Part shown: positions 1-12,794 of the stretch, piece after piece
Position numbering within the stretch: position 1 is the stretch's first letter
Layout of the letters: each line of letters begins with the position of its first letter
DNA from: Bos javanicus
Lineage: Eukaryota; Chordata; Mammalia; Artiodactyla; Bovidae
DNA length: 64,000 nt
Direction of reading: 5' to 3'
Assembly (NCBI RefSeq): GCF_032452875.1
Contig: NW_026894299.1
Location: forward strand, 1 to 64,000
The notes under the pieces: model-generated
Seen by the model: the letters and a program-made list of their open reading frames with translations, nothing else
Database searches by the model: none
What the model was told of the DNA's origin: nothing
Made by a program: the position numbers and the translations under genes

Positions 1-49
1 AGTGATCAGTTGCATGATCAGCCACGTGAGTAGTGCATGATAGCCACGT

Positions 50-100
50 GATCACTACATGATAGTCATGTGATCAGTCCATGCTCAGTCACGGTATCAG
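50..100. repeat. Orphan D-flank copy
   Basis: This is the signature GATCACTACATGATAGTCATG through CACGGTATCAG, which normally lies about 100 bp downstream of a D block. Here no D block precedes it; ordinary monomers do. Confidence 0.85.
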
Positions 101-1050
101 TGCATGATCAGCCACGTGATCAGTGCATGATCAGCCAGGTGATCAGTTCATGATAGCTATGTGATCAGTTCATGATTTGTCAAGTGATCTGTGCATGACC
201 AGGCAGGTGATCAGTGTATGATCAGCCACGTGAACAGTGCATGATAGCCACGTGATCAGTGCATGATCCGTCACCTGATGGGTGTGTGATCAGTCAACTG
301 ACCGGTACATGGTAGCTACATGATCATTGCACGATCAGCCACGTGAGTAGTGCATGATAGCCACGTGATCAGTGCATGATCAGTCACGTGTTCAGTGCAT
401 GATCAGTCATGTAATCTGTGCATGACCAGGCACGTGATCAGTGCATGACCAGCCAAGTGATCAGTGCATGATAGCCACGTGATCAGTGCATGATCAGTCA
501 CGTGATCAGTGCATGATCAGTCACGTGATCAGTGGATGATCAGCCACGTGATCAGTGCATGATCAGCCACGTGATCAGTGCATGATCAATTACGTGATCA
601 GTGCATGATCAGTCACGTGACCAGTATATGGTAGCTAGGTGATCATTGCATGATCAGCCACATGAGCCGTGCATGATAGCCACGAGATCAGTGGATGATC
701 AGTCACGTTATCAGTGCATGATCACTCACGTTAACAGTGCATGATAAGTCACCTGATCATTGCATGATCAACCACGTGATCAGTGCATGATCAGTCACGT
801 GATCACTGCATGATAGCCACGTGATCAGTGCATGATCAGCCACGTGATCCGTGCGTGATCAGCCACGTGATCAGGGCATGATATCCACGTGATCAGTGCA
901 TGATCAGCCACGTGATCAGTGCATGAGAGCCACGTGATCAGTGCATGATCAGTCACGTGGTACATGTGTGATCAGCCACGTGATCAGTGCATGATGAGCC
1001 ACGTGATCAGTGCAGGATCAATTACGTGATCAGTGCATGATCAGTCACGT

Positions 1051-1622
1051 GACCAGTACATGGTTGCTACGTGATCGTTGCATGATCAGCCACGTGAGCA
1101 GAGCATGATAGCCACGTGATCAGTGCATGATCAGTCACGTGATCAGTACATGATCAGTCACGTGAACAGTGCATGATCATTTACGTGATCTCTGCATGAT
1201 CAGTCACGTGACCAGTATATGGTAGCTATGTGATCATTCCATGACGAGCCACGTGAGCAGTGCATGATAGCCACGTGATGTGTGCATGATGAGTTACGTG
1301 AGCAGAGTATGATCAGCCACGTGATCAGTGCATGAGTGCCACGTGATCAGTGCATGATATGTCACGTTACAGGTGTGTGATCAGCCACGTGAACAGTGCA
1401 TGTTCAGCCACGTGATCAGTCCATGATAGCCACGTGATCAGTGCATGATCAGTTACCTGAGCACTGTATGATCAGCCACGTGATCAGTGCATGGTCAGAC
1501 ACGTGAACAGTGTATGATCAGCCATGTGATCAGTGCATGATATCCAAGTGATCAGTGCATGATCATCACGTGATCAGTGTATGATCAGCCACGTGAACAG
1601 TGCCTGCTCAGTCACGTGATCA
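1051..1622. repeat. 572 bp variant segment, copy 1
   Basis: An ordered run of private monomer variants: CATGGTTGCTACGTGATCG, CATGATCATTTACG, CATTCCATGACGAGCC, GATGTGTGCATGATGAG, CATGAGTGCCACG, GATATGTCACG and ACAGGTGTGTGATC. It ends exactly where a D block of the AGGGCC type begins. The same order and length recurs before D10, D21, D26, D33 and D36. In this copy CACGTTACAGG replaces CACGTGACAGG. Confidence 0.9.
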
Positions 1623-1865
1623 GGGCCTGCTGAGCTGCGTGATTACTGTCTGCTCATCTGCTTGACAATTGCCAGCTGAGCTGCACGATTCCTGCCTGTC
1701 ATCTGCTTGACAATTGACAGCTGTGCTGCGTAATTCCTGCCTGCTAGCTGCTTGATTATTGCCAGCTGAGCAGCATGATTCCTCACAGCTGAGTTCCATG
1801 ATTATTGCCTGCTGACTGTATAATTCGTGCCTACTCAGCTCTTTGTTTATTGCCTCCAGAGGCAC
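1623..1865. repeat. D block 1 (AGGGCC type)
   Basis: A diverged 243 bp block of about eleven 22-23 bp units, running from GGGCCTGCTGAGC to CCAGAGGCAC. Diagnostic states are ATTACTGTC, AATTGACAGC, CCTGCTAGCTG (1 bp short), CACAGCTGAG and GACTGTATAATTCG. D10 shares every one of these, 13,994 bp away. Its downstream flank has GATCAGAGCCATTAAG. Confidence 0.95.
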
Positions 1866-2958
1866 ATGATCAGTATATGATAGCAAACATTATCAGTGCA
1901 TGATCAGTCACATGATCAGAGCCATTAAGTCACGTGATCACTACATGATAGTCATGTGATCAGTCCATGCTCAGTCACGGTATCAGTGCATGATCAGCCA
2001 CGTGATCAGTGCATGATCAGCCAGGTGATCAGTTCATGATAGCTATGTGATCAGTTCATGATTTGTCACGTGATCAGTGCATGACCAGGCAGGTGATCAG
2101 TGCATGATCAGTCACGTGATCAGTGCATGATCAGTCACGTGATCAGTGGATGATCAGCCACGTGATCAGTGCATGATCAGCCACATCATCAGTGCATGAT
2201 CAATTACGTGATCAGTGCATGATCAGTCACGTGACCAGTATATGGTAGCTAGGTGATCATTGCATGATCAGCCACATGAGCCGTGCATGATAGCCACGAG
2301 ATCAGTGCATGATCAGTCACGTGATCAGTGCATGATCACTCACGTTAACAGTGCATGATAAGTCACCTGATCAGTGCATGATCAATTACGTGATCAGTGC
2401 ATGATCACTCACGTGACCAGTACATGGTAGCTACGTGATCATTGCATGAACAGCCGCGTGAGCAGTGCATGATAGCCACGTGATCAGTGCATGATCTGTC
2501 GCATGATCAGTGTATGATCATCCGGGTGATCAGTGCATGGGCAGTCATGTGATCAGTGCATGATATAGATCAGTGCATGATATAGACGTGATTAGTGCAT
2601 GATCAGTCTCGTGATCAGTGTATGATCAACCACGTGATCAGTGCACGATAGCCAGTTAATGAGTGCACGATAGCCAGATGATCAGTGCATTATCAGTCAC
2701 GTGATCAGTGTATGATCAGCCAAGTAATAAGTGCATGATAGCCAACTGATCAGTGTATGATCAGCCACGTGATCAGTGCATGATCAGTTACGTGAGCAGT
2801 GTATGATCAGCCACGTGATCAGTGCATGGTCAAACACGTGAACAGTGTATGATCAGCCACGTGATCAGTGCATGATAGCCACGTGATCAGTGCATTATCA
2901 GTTACGTGAGCAGCGTATGATCAGCCACGTGAACAGTGCATGCTCAGTCACGTGATCT
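1866..2958. repeat. Monomer array D1-D2
   Basis: 1,093 bp. It starts with the standard D flank (GCCATTAAG, then CACTACATG), then variants including GACCAGTATATGG, GTTAACAG, GAACAGCCGCG, GTCGCATG, CATCCGGG and GATATAGACG. ATATAGATCAGTGC next to ATATAGACG at about 2,562-2,590 looks like a short local duplication. Confidence 0.92.
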
Positions 2959-3202
2959 GGGCCTGCTGAGCTGCGTGATTACCGTCTGCTCATCTGCTTG
3001 ACAATTGCCAGCTGAGCTGCACGATTCCTGCCTGTCATCTGCTTGACAATTATCAGCTGTGCTGCGTAATTCCTGCCTGCTCAGCTGCTTGATTATTGCC
3101 AGCTGAGCAGCATGATTCCTCACACCTGAGTTCCATGATTATTGCCTGCTGACTGTTTGATTCGTGCCTACTCAGCTCTTTGTTTATTGCCTCCAGAGGC
3201 AC
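2959..3202. repeat. D block 2 (TGGGCC type)
   Basis: 244 bp, useful as a reference copy: ATTACCGTC, AATTATCAGC, CACACCTGAG, GACTGTTTGATTCG. Unit boundaries can be followed as CTGCTGAGC.., CTGCTCATC.., CAGCTGAGC.., CTGTCATC.., AGCTGTGC.., CTGCTCAGC.., CAGCTGAGCAGC.., ACCTGAG.., CTGCTGACTG.., CTACTCAGC.., CTCCAGAGG... Confidence 0.95.
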
Positions 3203-4913
3203 ATGATCAGTGTATGATAGCAAACATGATCAGCGCATGATCAGTCACATGATCAGCGCCATTAAGTCACGTGATCACTACATGATAGTCATGTGATCAG
3301 TCCATGCTCAGTCACGGTATCAGTGCATGATCAGCCACGTGATCAGTGCATGATCAGCCAGGTGATCAGTTCATGATAGCTATGTGATCAGTTCATGATT
3401 TGTCACGTGATCTGTGCATGACCAGGCAGGTGATCAGTGTATGATCAGCCACGTGAACAGTGCATGATAGCCACGTGATCAGTGCATGATCCGTCACCTG
3501 ATGGGTGTATGATCAGTCACCTGACCGGTACATGGTAGCCACGTGATCAGTGCATGATCAGCCACGTGATCAGTGCATGATCACTCACGTTAACAGTGCA
3601 TGATAAGTCACCTGATCAGTGCATGATCAGCCACGTGATCAGTGCATGATCTGTCACGTGATTAGTGTATGATCAGCCACGTGATCAGTGCATGGGCAGT
3701 CATGTGATCAGTGCATGATATAGACGTGATCAGTGCATGATCAGTCTCGTGATAAGTGCATGATAGCCACGTGATCAGTGCATGATCAGTCACCTGATGG
3801 GTGTATGATCATTCACGTGACCTGTACATGGTAGCTACATGATCATTGCATGATCAGCCACGTGAGTAGTGCATGATAGCCACGTGATCACTACATGATA
3901 GTCATGTGATCAGTCCATGCTCAGTCACGGTATCAGTGCATGATCAGCCACGTGATCAGTGCATGATCAGCCAGGTGATCAGTTCATGATAGCTATGTGA
4001 TCAGTGCATGATTTGTCACGTGATCTGTGCATGTCCAGGCAGGTGATCAGTGTATGATCAGCCACGTGAACAGTGCATGATAGCCACGTGATCAGTGCAT
4101 GATCCGTCACCTGATCGGTGCATGATCAGTCACCTGACCGGTACATGGTAGCTACATGATCATTGCATGATCAGCCACGTGAGCAGTGCATGATAGCCAC
4201 GTGATCAGTGCATGATCAGCCACGTGATCAGTGCATGATCAGTCACGTGATCAGTGCATGATCACTCACGTTAACAGTGCATGATAAGTCACCTGATCAG
4301 TGCATGATCAATTACGTGATCAGTGCATGATCACTCACGTGATCAGTACATGGTAGCCACGTGATCATTGCATGAACAGCCGCGTGAGCAGTGCATGGTC
4401 TGTCGCATGATCAGTGTATGATCATCCGGGTGATCAGTGCATGGGCAGTCACGTGATCAGTGCATGATATAGACGTGATCAGTGCATGATCAGTCACGTG
4501 ATCAGTGTATGATCAGCCACGTGATCAGTGCACGATAGCCAGTTAATGAGTGCACGATAGCCAGATGATCAGTGCATTATCAGTCACGTGATCAGTGTTT
4601 GATCAGCCACGTAAAAAGTGCATGATAGCCAACTGATCAGTGTATGATCAGCCACGTGATCAGTGCATGATCAGTTACGTGAGCAGTGTATGATCAGCCA
4701 CGTGATCAGTGCATGGTCAGACACGTGAACAGTGTATGATCAGCCACGTGATCAGTGCATGATAGCCACTTGATCAGTGCATTATCAGTCACGTGAGCAG
4801 TGTATGATCAGCCACGTGATCAGTGCATGATAGCCACGTGATCAGTGCATTATCAGTTACGTGAGCAGCGTATGATCAGCCACGTGAACAGTGCATGCTC
4901 AGTCACGTGATCT
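3203..4913. repeat. Monomer array D2-D3, with internal duplication
   Basis: 1,711 bp, longer than the standard 1,097 bp. The excess comes from a second copy of the D-proximal flank and what follows it (from 3,886), 613 bp after the first, without a second D block. Confidence 0.92.
3886..3936. repeat. Orphan D-flank copy
   Basis: GATCACTACATG through CACGGTATCAG without a preceding D block, 613 bp after the D-attached copy. It marks the junction of a partial HOR duplication. Confidence 0.9.
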
Positions 4914-5157
4914 GGGCCTGCTGAGCTGCGTGATTACCGTCTGCTCATCTGCTTGACAATTGCCAGCTGAGCTGCACGATTCCTGCCTGTCATCTGCTTG
5001 ACAATTATCAGCTGTGCTGCGTAATTCCTGCCTGCTCAGCTGCTTGATTATTGCCAGCTGAGCAGCATGATTCCTCACACCTGAGTTCCATGATTATTGC
5101 CTGCTGACTGTTTGATTCGTGCCTACTCAGCTCTTTGTTTATTGCCTCCAGAGGCAC
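4914..5157. repeat. D block 3 (TGGGCC type)
   Basis: 244 bp with the same diagnostic states as D2 (ACCGTC, AATTATCAGC, CACACCTG, GTTTGATTCG), 1,955 bp from it. Confidence 0.95.
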
Positions 5158-6890
5158 ATGATCAGTGTATGATAGCAAACATGATCAGCGCATGATCAGT
5201 CACATGATCAGCGCCATTAAGTCACGTGATCACTACATGATAGTCATGTGATCAGTCCATGCTCAGTCACGGTATCAGTGCATGATCAGCCACGTGATCA
5301 GTGCATGATCAGCCAGGTGATCAGTTCATGATAGCTATGTGATCAGTTCATGATTTGTCACGTGATCTGTGCATGACCAGGCAGGTGATCAGTGTATGAT
5401 CAGCCACGTGAACAGTGCATGATAGCCACGTGATCAGTGCATGATCCGTCACCTGATGGGTGTATGATCAGTCACCTGACCGGTACATGGTAGCTACATG
5501 ATCATTGCATGATCAGCCACGTGAGTAGTGCATGATAGCCACGTGATCAGTGCATGATCAGTCACGTGATCAGTGCATGATCACTCACGTTAACAGTGCA
5601 TGATCAGTCACCTGATCAGTGCATGATCAGCCACGTGATCAGTGCATGATCTGTCACATGATCAGTGCATGATCATCCACGTGATCAGTGCATGGGCAGT
5701 CACGTGATCAGTGCATGATATAGACGTGATCAGTGCATGATCAGTCTCGTGATAAGTGCATGATAGCCACGTGATCAGTGCATGATCAGTCACCTGATGG
5801 GTGTATGATCATTCACGTGACCTGTACATGGTAGCTACATGATCATTGCATGATCAGCCACGTGAGTAGTGCATGATAGCCACGTGATCAGTACATGATA
5901 GTCACGTGATCAGTCCATGCTCAGTCACGGTATCAGTGCATGATCATCCACGTGATCAGTGCATGATCAGCCAGGTGATCAGTTCATGATAGCTATGTGA
6001 TCAGTTCATGATTTGTCACGTGATCTGTGCATGACCAGGCAGGTGATCAGTGTATGATCAGCCACGTGAACAGTGCATGATAGCCACGTGATCAGTGCAT
6101 GATCCGTCACCTGATGGGTGTATGATCAGTCACCTGACCGGTACATGGTAGCTACGTGATCATTGCATGATCAGCCACGTGAGTAGTGCATGATAGCCAC
6201 GTGATCAGTGCATGATCAGTCACGTGATCAGTGCATGATCACTCACGTTAACAGTGCATGATAAGTCACCTGATCAGTGCATGATCAATTACGTGATCAG
6301 TGCATGATCAGTCACGTGACCAGTACATGGTAGCTACGTGATCATTGCATGAACAGCCACGTGAGCAGTGCATGATCTGTCGCATGATCAGTGTATGATC
6401 ATCCGGGTGATCAGTGCATGGGCAGTCACGTGATCAGTGCATGATATAGACGTGATTAGTGCATGATCAGTCTCGTGATCAGTGTATGATCAACCACGTG
6501 ATCAGTGCACGATAGCCAGTTAATGAGTGCACGATAGCCAGATGATCAGTGCATTATCAGTCACGTGATCAGTGTTTGATCAGCCACGTAAAAAGTGCAT
6601 GATAGCCAACTGATCAGTGTATGATCAGCCACGTGATCAGTGCATGATCAGTTACGTGAGCAGTGTATGATCAGCCACGTGATCAGTGCATGGTCAGCCA
6701 CGTGAACAGTGTATGATCAGCCACGTGATCAGTGCATGATAGCCACTTGATCAGTGCATTATCAGTTACGTGAGCAGTGTATGATCAGCCACGTGATCAG
6801 TGCATGATAGCCACGTGATCAGTGCATTATCAGTTACGTGAGCAGCGTATGATCAGCCACGTGAACAGTGCATGCTCAGTCACGTGATCT
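5158..6890. repeat. Monomer array D3-D4, with internal duplication
   Basis: 1,733 bp. It has the same architecture as the D2-D3 array, with a second flank 658 bp after the first. Towards D4 it has CACGATAGCCAGTTAATGAG and GCCACGTAAAAAGTGC marker monomers. Confidence 0.92.
5886..5936. repeat. Orphan D-flank copy (variant)
   Basis: The flank signature with GATCAGTACATGATAGTCACG instead of CACTACATG..GTCATG, followed by the usual CCATGCTCAGTCACGGTATC. Confidence 0.85.
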
Positions 6891-7134
6891 GGGCCTGCTG
6901 AGCTGCGTGATTACCGTCTGCTCATCTGCTTGACAATTGCCAGCTGAGCTGCACGATTCCTGCCTGTCATCTGCTTGACAATTGTCAGCTGTGCTGCGTA
7001 ATTCCTGCCTGCTCAGCTGCTTGATTATTGCCAGCTGAGCAGCATGATTCCTCACACCTGAGTTCCATGATTATTGCCTGCTGACTGTTTGATTCGTGCC
7101 TACTCAGCTCTTTGTTTATTGCCTCCAGAGGCAC
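6891..7134. repeat. D block 4 (TGGGCC type)
   Basis: 244 bp. It differs from D2 and D3 mainly by AATTGTCAGC in the fourth-fifth unit; otherwise ACCGTC and CACACCTG. Confidence 0.95.
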
Positions 7135-8799
7135 ATGATCAGTGTATGATAGCAAACATGATCAGCGCATGATCAGTCACATGATCAGCGCCATTAAGTC
7201 ACGTGATCACTACATGATAGTCATGTGATCAGTCCATGCTCAGTCACGGTATCAGTGCATGATCAGCCACGTGATCAGTGCATGATCAGCCAGGTGATCA
7301 GTTCATGATAGCTATGTGATCAGTTCATGATTTGTCACGTGATCTGTGCATGACCAGGCAGGTGATCAGTGTATGATCAGCCACGTGAACAGTGCATGAT
7401 AGCCACGTGATCAGTGCATGATCCGTCACCTGATGTGTTTATGATCAGTCACCTGACCGGTACATGGTAGCTACATGATCATTGCATGATCAGCCACGTG
7501 AGTAGTGCATGATAGCCACGTGATCAGTGCATGATCAGTCACGTGATCAGTGCATGATCACTCACGTTAACAGTGCATGATAAGTCACCTGATCAGTGCA
7601 TGATCAGCCACGTGATCAGTGCATGATCTGTCACATGATTAGTGTATGATCATCCACGTGATCAGTGCATGGGCAGTCATGTGATCAGTGCATGATATAG
7701 ACGTGATCAGTGCATGATCAGTCTCGTGATAAGTGCATGATAGCCACGTGATCAGTGCATGATCAGTCACCTGATGGGTGTATGATCATTCACGTGACCT
7801 GTACATGGTAGCTACATGATCATTGCATGATCAGCCACGTGAGTAGTGCATGATAGCCACGTGATCACTACATGATAGTCATGTGATCAGTCCATGCTCA
7901 GTCACGGTATCAGTGCATGATCAGCCACGTGATCAGTGCATGATCAGCCAGGTGATCAGTTCATGATAGCTATGTGATCAGTTCATGATTTGTCACGTGA
8001 TCTGTGCATGACCAGGCAGGTGATCAGTGTATGATCAGCCACGTGAACAGTGCATGATAGCCACGTGATCAGTGCATGATCCGTCACCTGATGGGTGTAT
8101 GATCAGTCACCTGACCGGTACATGGTAGCTACATGATCATTGCATGATCAGCCACGTGAGTAGTGCATGACAGCCACGTGATCAGTGCATGATCAGTCAC
8201 GTGATCAGTGCATGATCACTCACGTTAACAGTGCATGATAAGTCACCTGATCAGTGCATGATCAATTACGTGATCAGTGCATGATCACTCACGTGACCAG
8301 TACATGGTAGCTACGTGATCATTGCATGAACAGCCGCGTGATCAGTGCATGATCTGTCGCATGATCAGTGTATGATCATCCGGGTGATCAGTGCAAGGGC
8401 AGTCATGTGATCAGTGCATGATATAGGCGTGATTAGTGCATGATCAGTCTCGTGATCAGTGTATGATCAACCACGTGATCAGTGCACGATAGCCAGTTAA
8501 TGAGTGCACGATAGCCAGATGATCAGTGCATTATCAGTCACGTGATCAGTGTTTGATCAGCCAAGTAATAAGTGCATGATAGCCAACTGATCAGTGTATG
8601 ATCAGCCACGTGATCAGTGCATGATCAGTTACGTGATCAGTGTATGATCAGCCACGTGATCAGTGCATGGTCAGACACGTGAACAGTGTATGATCAGCCA
8701 CGTGATCAGTGCATGATAGCCACGTGATCAGTGCATTATCAGTTATGTGAGCAGCGTATGATCAGCCACGTGAACAGTGCATGCTCAGTCACGTGATCT
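7135..8799. repeat. Monomer array D4-D5 (1,909 bp HOR class)
   Basis: 1,665 bp with an orphan flank 658 bp after the D-attached one. The D4-D5 period, 1,909 bp, is exactly that of D15-D16 (22,733-24,641), so this long HOR version is itself amplified. Confidence 0.93.
7863..7913. repeat. Orphan D-flank copy
   Basis: The GATCACTACATG through GGTATCAG signature lacking an upstream D block, at the same relative place as the copy at 23,705. Confidence 0.9.
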
Positions 8800-9043
8800 G
8801 GGCCTGCTGAGCTGCGTGATTACCGTCTGCTCATCTGCTTGACAATTGCCAGCTGAGCTGCACGATTCCTGCCTGTCATCTGCTTGACAATTATCACCTG
8901 CGCTGCGTAATTCCTGCCTGCTCAGCTGCTTGATTATTGCCAGCTGAGCAGCATGATTCCTCACACCTGAGTTCCATGATTATTGCCTGCTGACTGTTTG
9001 ATTCGTGCCTACTCAGCTCTTTGTTTATTGCCTCCAGAGGCAC
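8800..9043. repeat. D block 5 (TGGGCC type)
   Basis: 244 bp with private changes AATTATCACCTGCGCTGCG (usual AATTATCAGCTGTGCTGCG). Confidence 0.94.
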
Positions 9044-9937
9044 ATGATCAGTGTATGATAGCAAACATGATCAGCGCATGATCAGTCACATGATCAGCGC
9101 CATTAAGTCACGTGATCACTACATGATAGTCATGTGATCAGTCCATGCTCAGTCACGGTATCAGTGCATGATCAGTCACGTGATCAGTGCATGATCAGCC
9201 AGGTGATCAGTTCATGATAACTATGTGATCAGTTCATGATTTGTCACGTGATCTGTGCATGACCAGGCAGGTGATCAGTGTATGATCAGCCACGTGAACA
9301 GTGCATGATAGCCACGTGATCAGTGCATGATCCGTCACCTGATGGGTGTATGATCAGTCACCTGACCGGTACATGGTAGCTACATGATCATTGCATGATC
9401 AGCCACGTGAGTAGTGAATGATAGCCACGTGATCAGTGCATGATCAGTCACGTGATCAGTGCATGATCACTCACGTTAACAGTGCATGATCAGTCACGTG
9501 ATCAGTGCATGATCAGCCACGTGATCAGTGCATGATCTGTCACGTGATTAGTGTATGATCATCCACGTGATCAGTGCATGGGCAGTCATGTGATCAGTGC
9601 ATGATATAGACGTGATCAGTGCATGATCAGTCTCGTGATAAGTGCATGATAGCCACGTGATCAGTGCATGATCAGTCACCTGATGGGTGTATGATCAGTC
9701 ACGTGACCTGTACATGGTAGCTACGTGATCAGTGCATGATCAGCCACGTGAGTAGTGCATGATAGCCACGTGATCAGTGCATGATCAGTCACGTGTTCAG
9801 TGCATGATCAGTCATGTAGTCTGTGCATGACCAGGCAGGTGATCAGTGCATGACCAGCCAAGTGATCAGTGCATGATCAGCCACGTGATCAGTGCATGAT
9901 CAGCCACGTGATCAGTGCATGATCAGTCACGTGATCT
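9044..9937. repeat. Short monomer array D5-D6
   Basis: 894 bp. It lacks the distal part of the HOR (no TTATCAG, ATAGCCAGTTAATG or AGCAGCGTATG monomers). It ends with plain GCATGATCAGTCACGTGATCT directly against D6, which indicates deletion of the D-proximal monomers. Confidence 0.92.
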
Positions 9938-10180
9938 GGGCCTGCTGAGCTGCGTAATTACCGTCTGCTCATCTGCTTGACAATTGCCAGCTGAGCTGCA
10001 CGATTCCTGCCTGTCATCTGCTTGACAATTGTCAGCTGTGCTGCGTAATTCTGCCTGCTCAGCTGCTTGATTATTGCCAGCTGAGCAGCATGATTCCTCA
10101 CACCTGAGTTCCATGATTATTGCCTGCTGACTGTTTGATTCGTGCCTACTCAGCTCTTTGTTTATTGCCTCCAGAGGCAC
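9938..10180. repeat. D block 6 (TGGGCC, GCGTAATT variant)
   Basis: 243 bp. The first unit has GCGTAATTACCGTC. A 1 bp deletion gives GTAATTCTGCC, and another in the flank gives ATAGCAACATG. These indels keep a 100-codon minus-strand frame open, which I treat as fortuitous. D14 shares GCGTAATTACC and the same truncated upstream junction. Confidence 0.94.
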
Positions 10181-11209
10181 ATGATCAGTGTATGATAGCA
10201 ACATGATCAGCGCATGATCAGTCACATGATCAGCGCCATTAAGTCACGTGATCACTACATGATCAGTCATGTGATCAGTCCATGCTCAGTCACGGTATCA
10301 GTGCATGATCAGCCACGTGATCAGTGCATGATCAGCCAGGTGATCAGTGCATGATAGCTATGTGATCAGTGCATGATTTGTCACGTGATCTGTGCATGAC
10401 CAGGCACGTGATCAGTGTATGATCAGCCACGTGAACAGTGCATGATAGCCACGTGATCAGTGCATGATCCGTCACGTGATCGGTGCATGATCAGTCACCT
10501 GACCGGTACATGGTAGCTACGTGATCATTGCATGATCAGCCACGTGAGTAGTGCATGATAGCCACGTGATCAGTGCATGATCAGTCACGTGATCAGTGCA
10601 TGATCACTCACGTTAACAGTGCATGATAAGTCACCTGATCAGTGCATGATCAATTACGTGATCAGTGCATGATCACTCACGTGACCAGTACATGGTAGCT
10701 ACGTGATCATTGCATGAACAGCCGCGTGAGCAGTGCATGATAGCCACGTGATCAGTGCATGATCTGTCGCATGATCAGTGTATGATCATCCGGGTGATCA
10801 GTGCATGGGCAGTCATGTGATCAGTGCATGATATAGACGTGATTAGTGCATGATCAGTCTCGTGATCAGTGTATGATCAACCACGTGATCAGTGCACGAT
10901 AGCCAGTTAATGAGTGCACGATAGCCAGATGATCAGTGCATTATCAGTCACGTGATCAGTGTTTGATCAGCCAAGTAATAAGTGCATGATAGCCAACTGA
11001 TCAGTGTATGATCAGCCACGTGATCAGTGCATGATCAGTTACGTGAGCAGTGTATGATCAGCCACGTGATCAGTGCATGGTCAGACACGTGAACAGTGTA
11101 TGATCAGCCACGTGATCAGTGCATGATAGCCACTTGATCAGTGCATTATCAGTTACGTGAGCAGCGTATGATCAGCCACGTGAACAGTGCATGCTCAGTC
11201 ACGTGATCT
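10181..11209. repeat. Monomer array D6-D7
   Basis: 1,029 bp with standard HOR order in a slightly contracted version. Early monomers are closer to consensus than in neighbours (CAGGCACGTG, GTCACGTGATCGGTGC). Towards the D block are CAAGTAATAAGTGC and GCATTATCAG. Confidence 0.92.
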
Positions 11210-11453
11210 GGGCCTGCTGAGCTGCGTGATTACCCTCTGCTCATCTGCTTGACAATTGCCAGCTGAGCTGCACGATTCCTGCCTGTCATCTGCTTGACAA
11301 TTACCAGCTGTGCTGCGTAATTCCTGCCTGCTCAGCTGCTTGATTATTGCCAGCTGAGCAGCATGATTCCTCACACCTGAGTTCCATGATTATTGCCTGC
11401 TGACTGTTTGATTCGTGCATACTCAGCTCTTTGTTTATTGCCTCCAGAGGCAC
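11210..11453. repeat. D block 7 (ACCCTC variant)
   Basis: 244 bp with ATTACCCTCTGC, AATTACCAGC and GTGCATACTCAG. ACCCTC and GCATACTC together are also found in D17, 14,773 bp away, which suggests a shared ancestral HOR. Confidence 0.95.
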
Positions 11454-12550
11454 ATGATCAGTGTATGATAGCAAACATGATCAGCGCATGATCAGTCACA
11501 TGATCAGCGCCATTAAGTCACGTGATCACTACATGATAGTCATGTGATCAGTCCATGCTCAGTCACGGTATCAGTGCATGATCAGCCACGTGATCAGTGC
11601 ATGATCAGCCAGGTGATCAGTTCATGATAGCTATGTGATCAGTTCATGATTTGTCACGTGATCTGTGCATGACCAGGCAGGTGATCAGTGTATGATCAGC
11701 CACGTGAACAGTGCATGATAGCCACGTGATCAGTGCAGGATCCGTCACCTGATGGGTGTATGATCAGTCACCTGACCGGTACATGGTAGCTACATGATCA
11801 TTGCATGATCAGCCACGTGAGTAGTGCATGATAGCCACGTGATCAGTGCATGATCAGTCACGTGATCAGTGCATGATCACTCACGTTAACAGTGCATGAT
11901 AAGTCACCTGATCAGTGCATGATCAATTACGTGATCAGTGCATGATCAGTCACGTGACCAGTACATGGTAGCTACGTGATCATTGCACGAACAGCCGCGT
12001 GAGCAGTGCATGATAGCCACGTGATCAGTGCATGATCTGTCGCATGATCAGTGTATGATCATCCGGGTGATCAGTGCATGGGCAGTCACGTGATCAGTGC
12101 ATGATATAGACGTGATTAGTGCATGATCAGTCTCGTGATCAGTGTATGATCAACCACGTGATCAGTGCACGATAGCCAGTTAATGAGTGCACGATAGCCA
12201 GATGATCAGTGCATGATCAGTCACGTGATCAGTGTCTGATCAGCCAAGTAAAAAGTGCATGATAGCCAACTGATCAGTGTATGATCAGCCACGTGATCAG
12301 TGCATGATCAGTTACGTGAGCAGTGTATGATCAGCCACGTGATCAGTGCATGGTCAGACACGTGAACAGTGTATGATCAGCCACGTGATCAGTGCATGAT
12401 AGCCACTTGATCAGTGCATTATCAGTTACGTGAGCAGTGTATGATCAGCCACGTGATCAGTGCATGATAGCCACGTGATCAGTGCATTATCAGTTACGTG
12501 AGCAGCGTATGATCAGCCACGTGAACAGTGCATGCTCAGTCACGTGTTCT
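11454..12550. repeat. Canonical HOR array D7-D8 (1,097 bp)
   Basis: A complete standard order: D flank, CCTGATGGGTG, CACCTGACCGG, GTTAACAG, ATCAATTACG, GAACAGCCGCG, GTCGCATG, CATCCGGG, ATATAGACGTGATTAG, GTCTCG, CAACCACG, CCAGTTAATGAG, GTAAAAAGTGC, CCAACTGATC, GTCAGACACG, GCATTATCAG, AGCAGCGTATG. Together with D7 it gives the 1,341 bp period. Confidence 0.94.
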
Positions 12551-12794
12551 GGGCCTGCTGAGCTGCGTGATTACCGTCTGCTCATCTGCTTTTCAATTGC
12601 CAGCTTAGCTGCACGATTCCTGCCTGTCATCTGCTTGACAATAATCAGCTGTGCTGCGTAATTCCTGCCTGCTCAGCTACTTGATTATTGCCAGCTGAGC
12701 AGCATGATTCCTCACACCTGAGTTCCATGATTATTGCCTGCTGACTGTTTGATTCGTGCCTACTCAGCTCTTTGTTTATTGCCTCCAGAGGCAC
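12551..12794. repeat. D block 8 (most substituted early copy)
   Basis: 244 bp with several private substitutions: CTGCTTTTCAATTGCC, CAGCTTAGCTG, GACAATAATCAGC, CAGCTACTTG, and GTATGAAAGC in the flank. It is preceded by CACGTGTTCTGGG. Confidence 0.95.

Larger units (their letters stand above)
1..1622. repeat. Leading monomer array before D1
   Basis: Variant-rich 22-23 bp monomers enter from the left window edge. Markers include GACCAGTATATGG, CACGAGATC, GTTAACAGTG and a 572 bp variant segment at the right end. From about position 421 it is collinear with about 14,340-15,616, the array before D10. No D block precedes it inside the window. Confidence 0.93.

Noticed and set aside
1660..1835. Bacterial-type promoter from TTGACA and TATAAT words in D1, D10 and D21
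   Set aside because: The words are over 100 bp apart, TTGACAATT recurs as part of the repeat unit, and there is no gene downstream. The context is eukaryotic satellite.
1623..1865. D block as a transposable element insertion
   Set aside because: No terminal inverted repeats, target-site duplications, poly-A or coding content are seen, and its interior is itself built of 22-23 bp units related to the array.
1620..1886. Minus-strand open frame of 88 codons over D1 (similar frames over D6, D9, D10, D21, D26, D32, D33, D36, D37; 62-100 codons)
   Set aside because: The frame lies wholly in the repeat. A 45 bp unit pair is 15 codons, and the translation shows that 15-residue periodicity. Its length changes with random 1 bp indels between copies, and most D blocks lack it. 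No conserved start context, no domain and no coding signature are visible.
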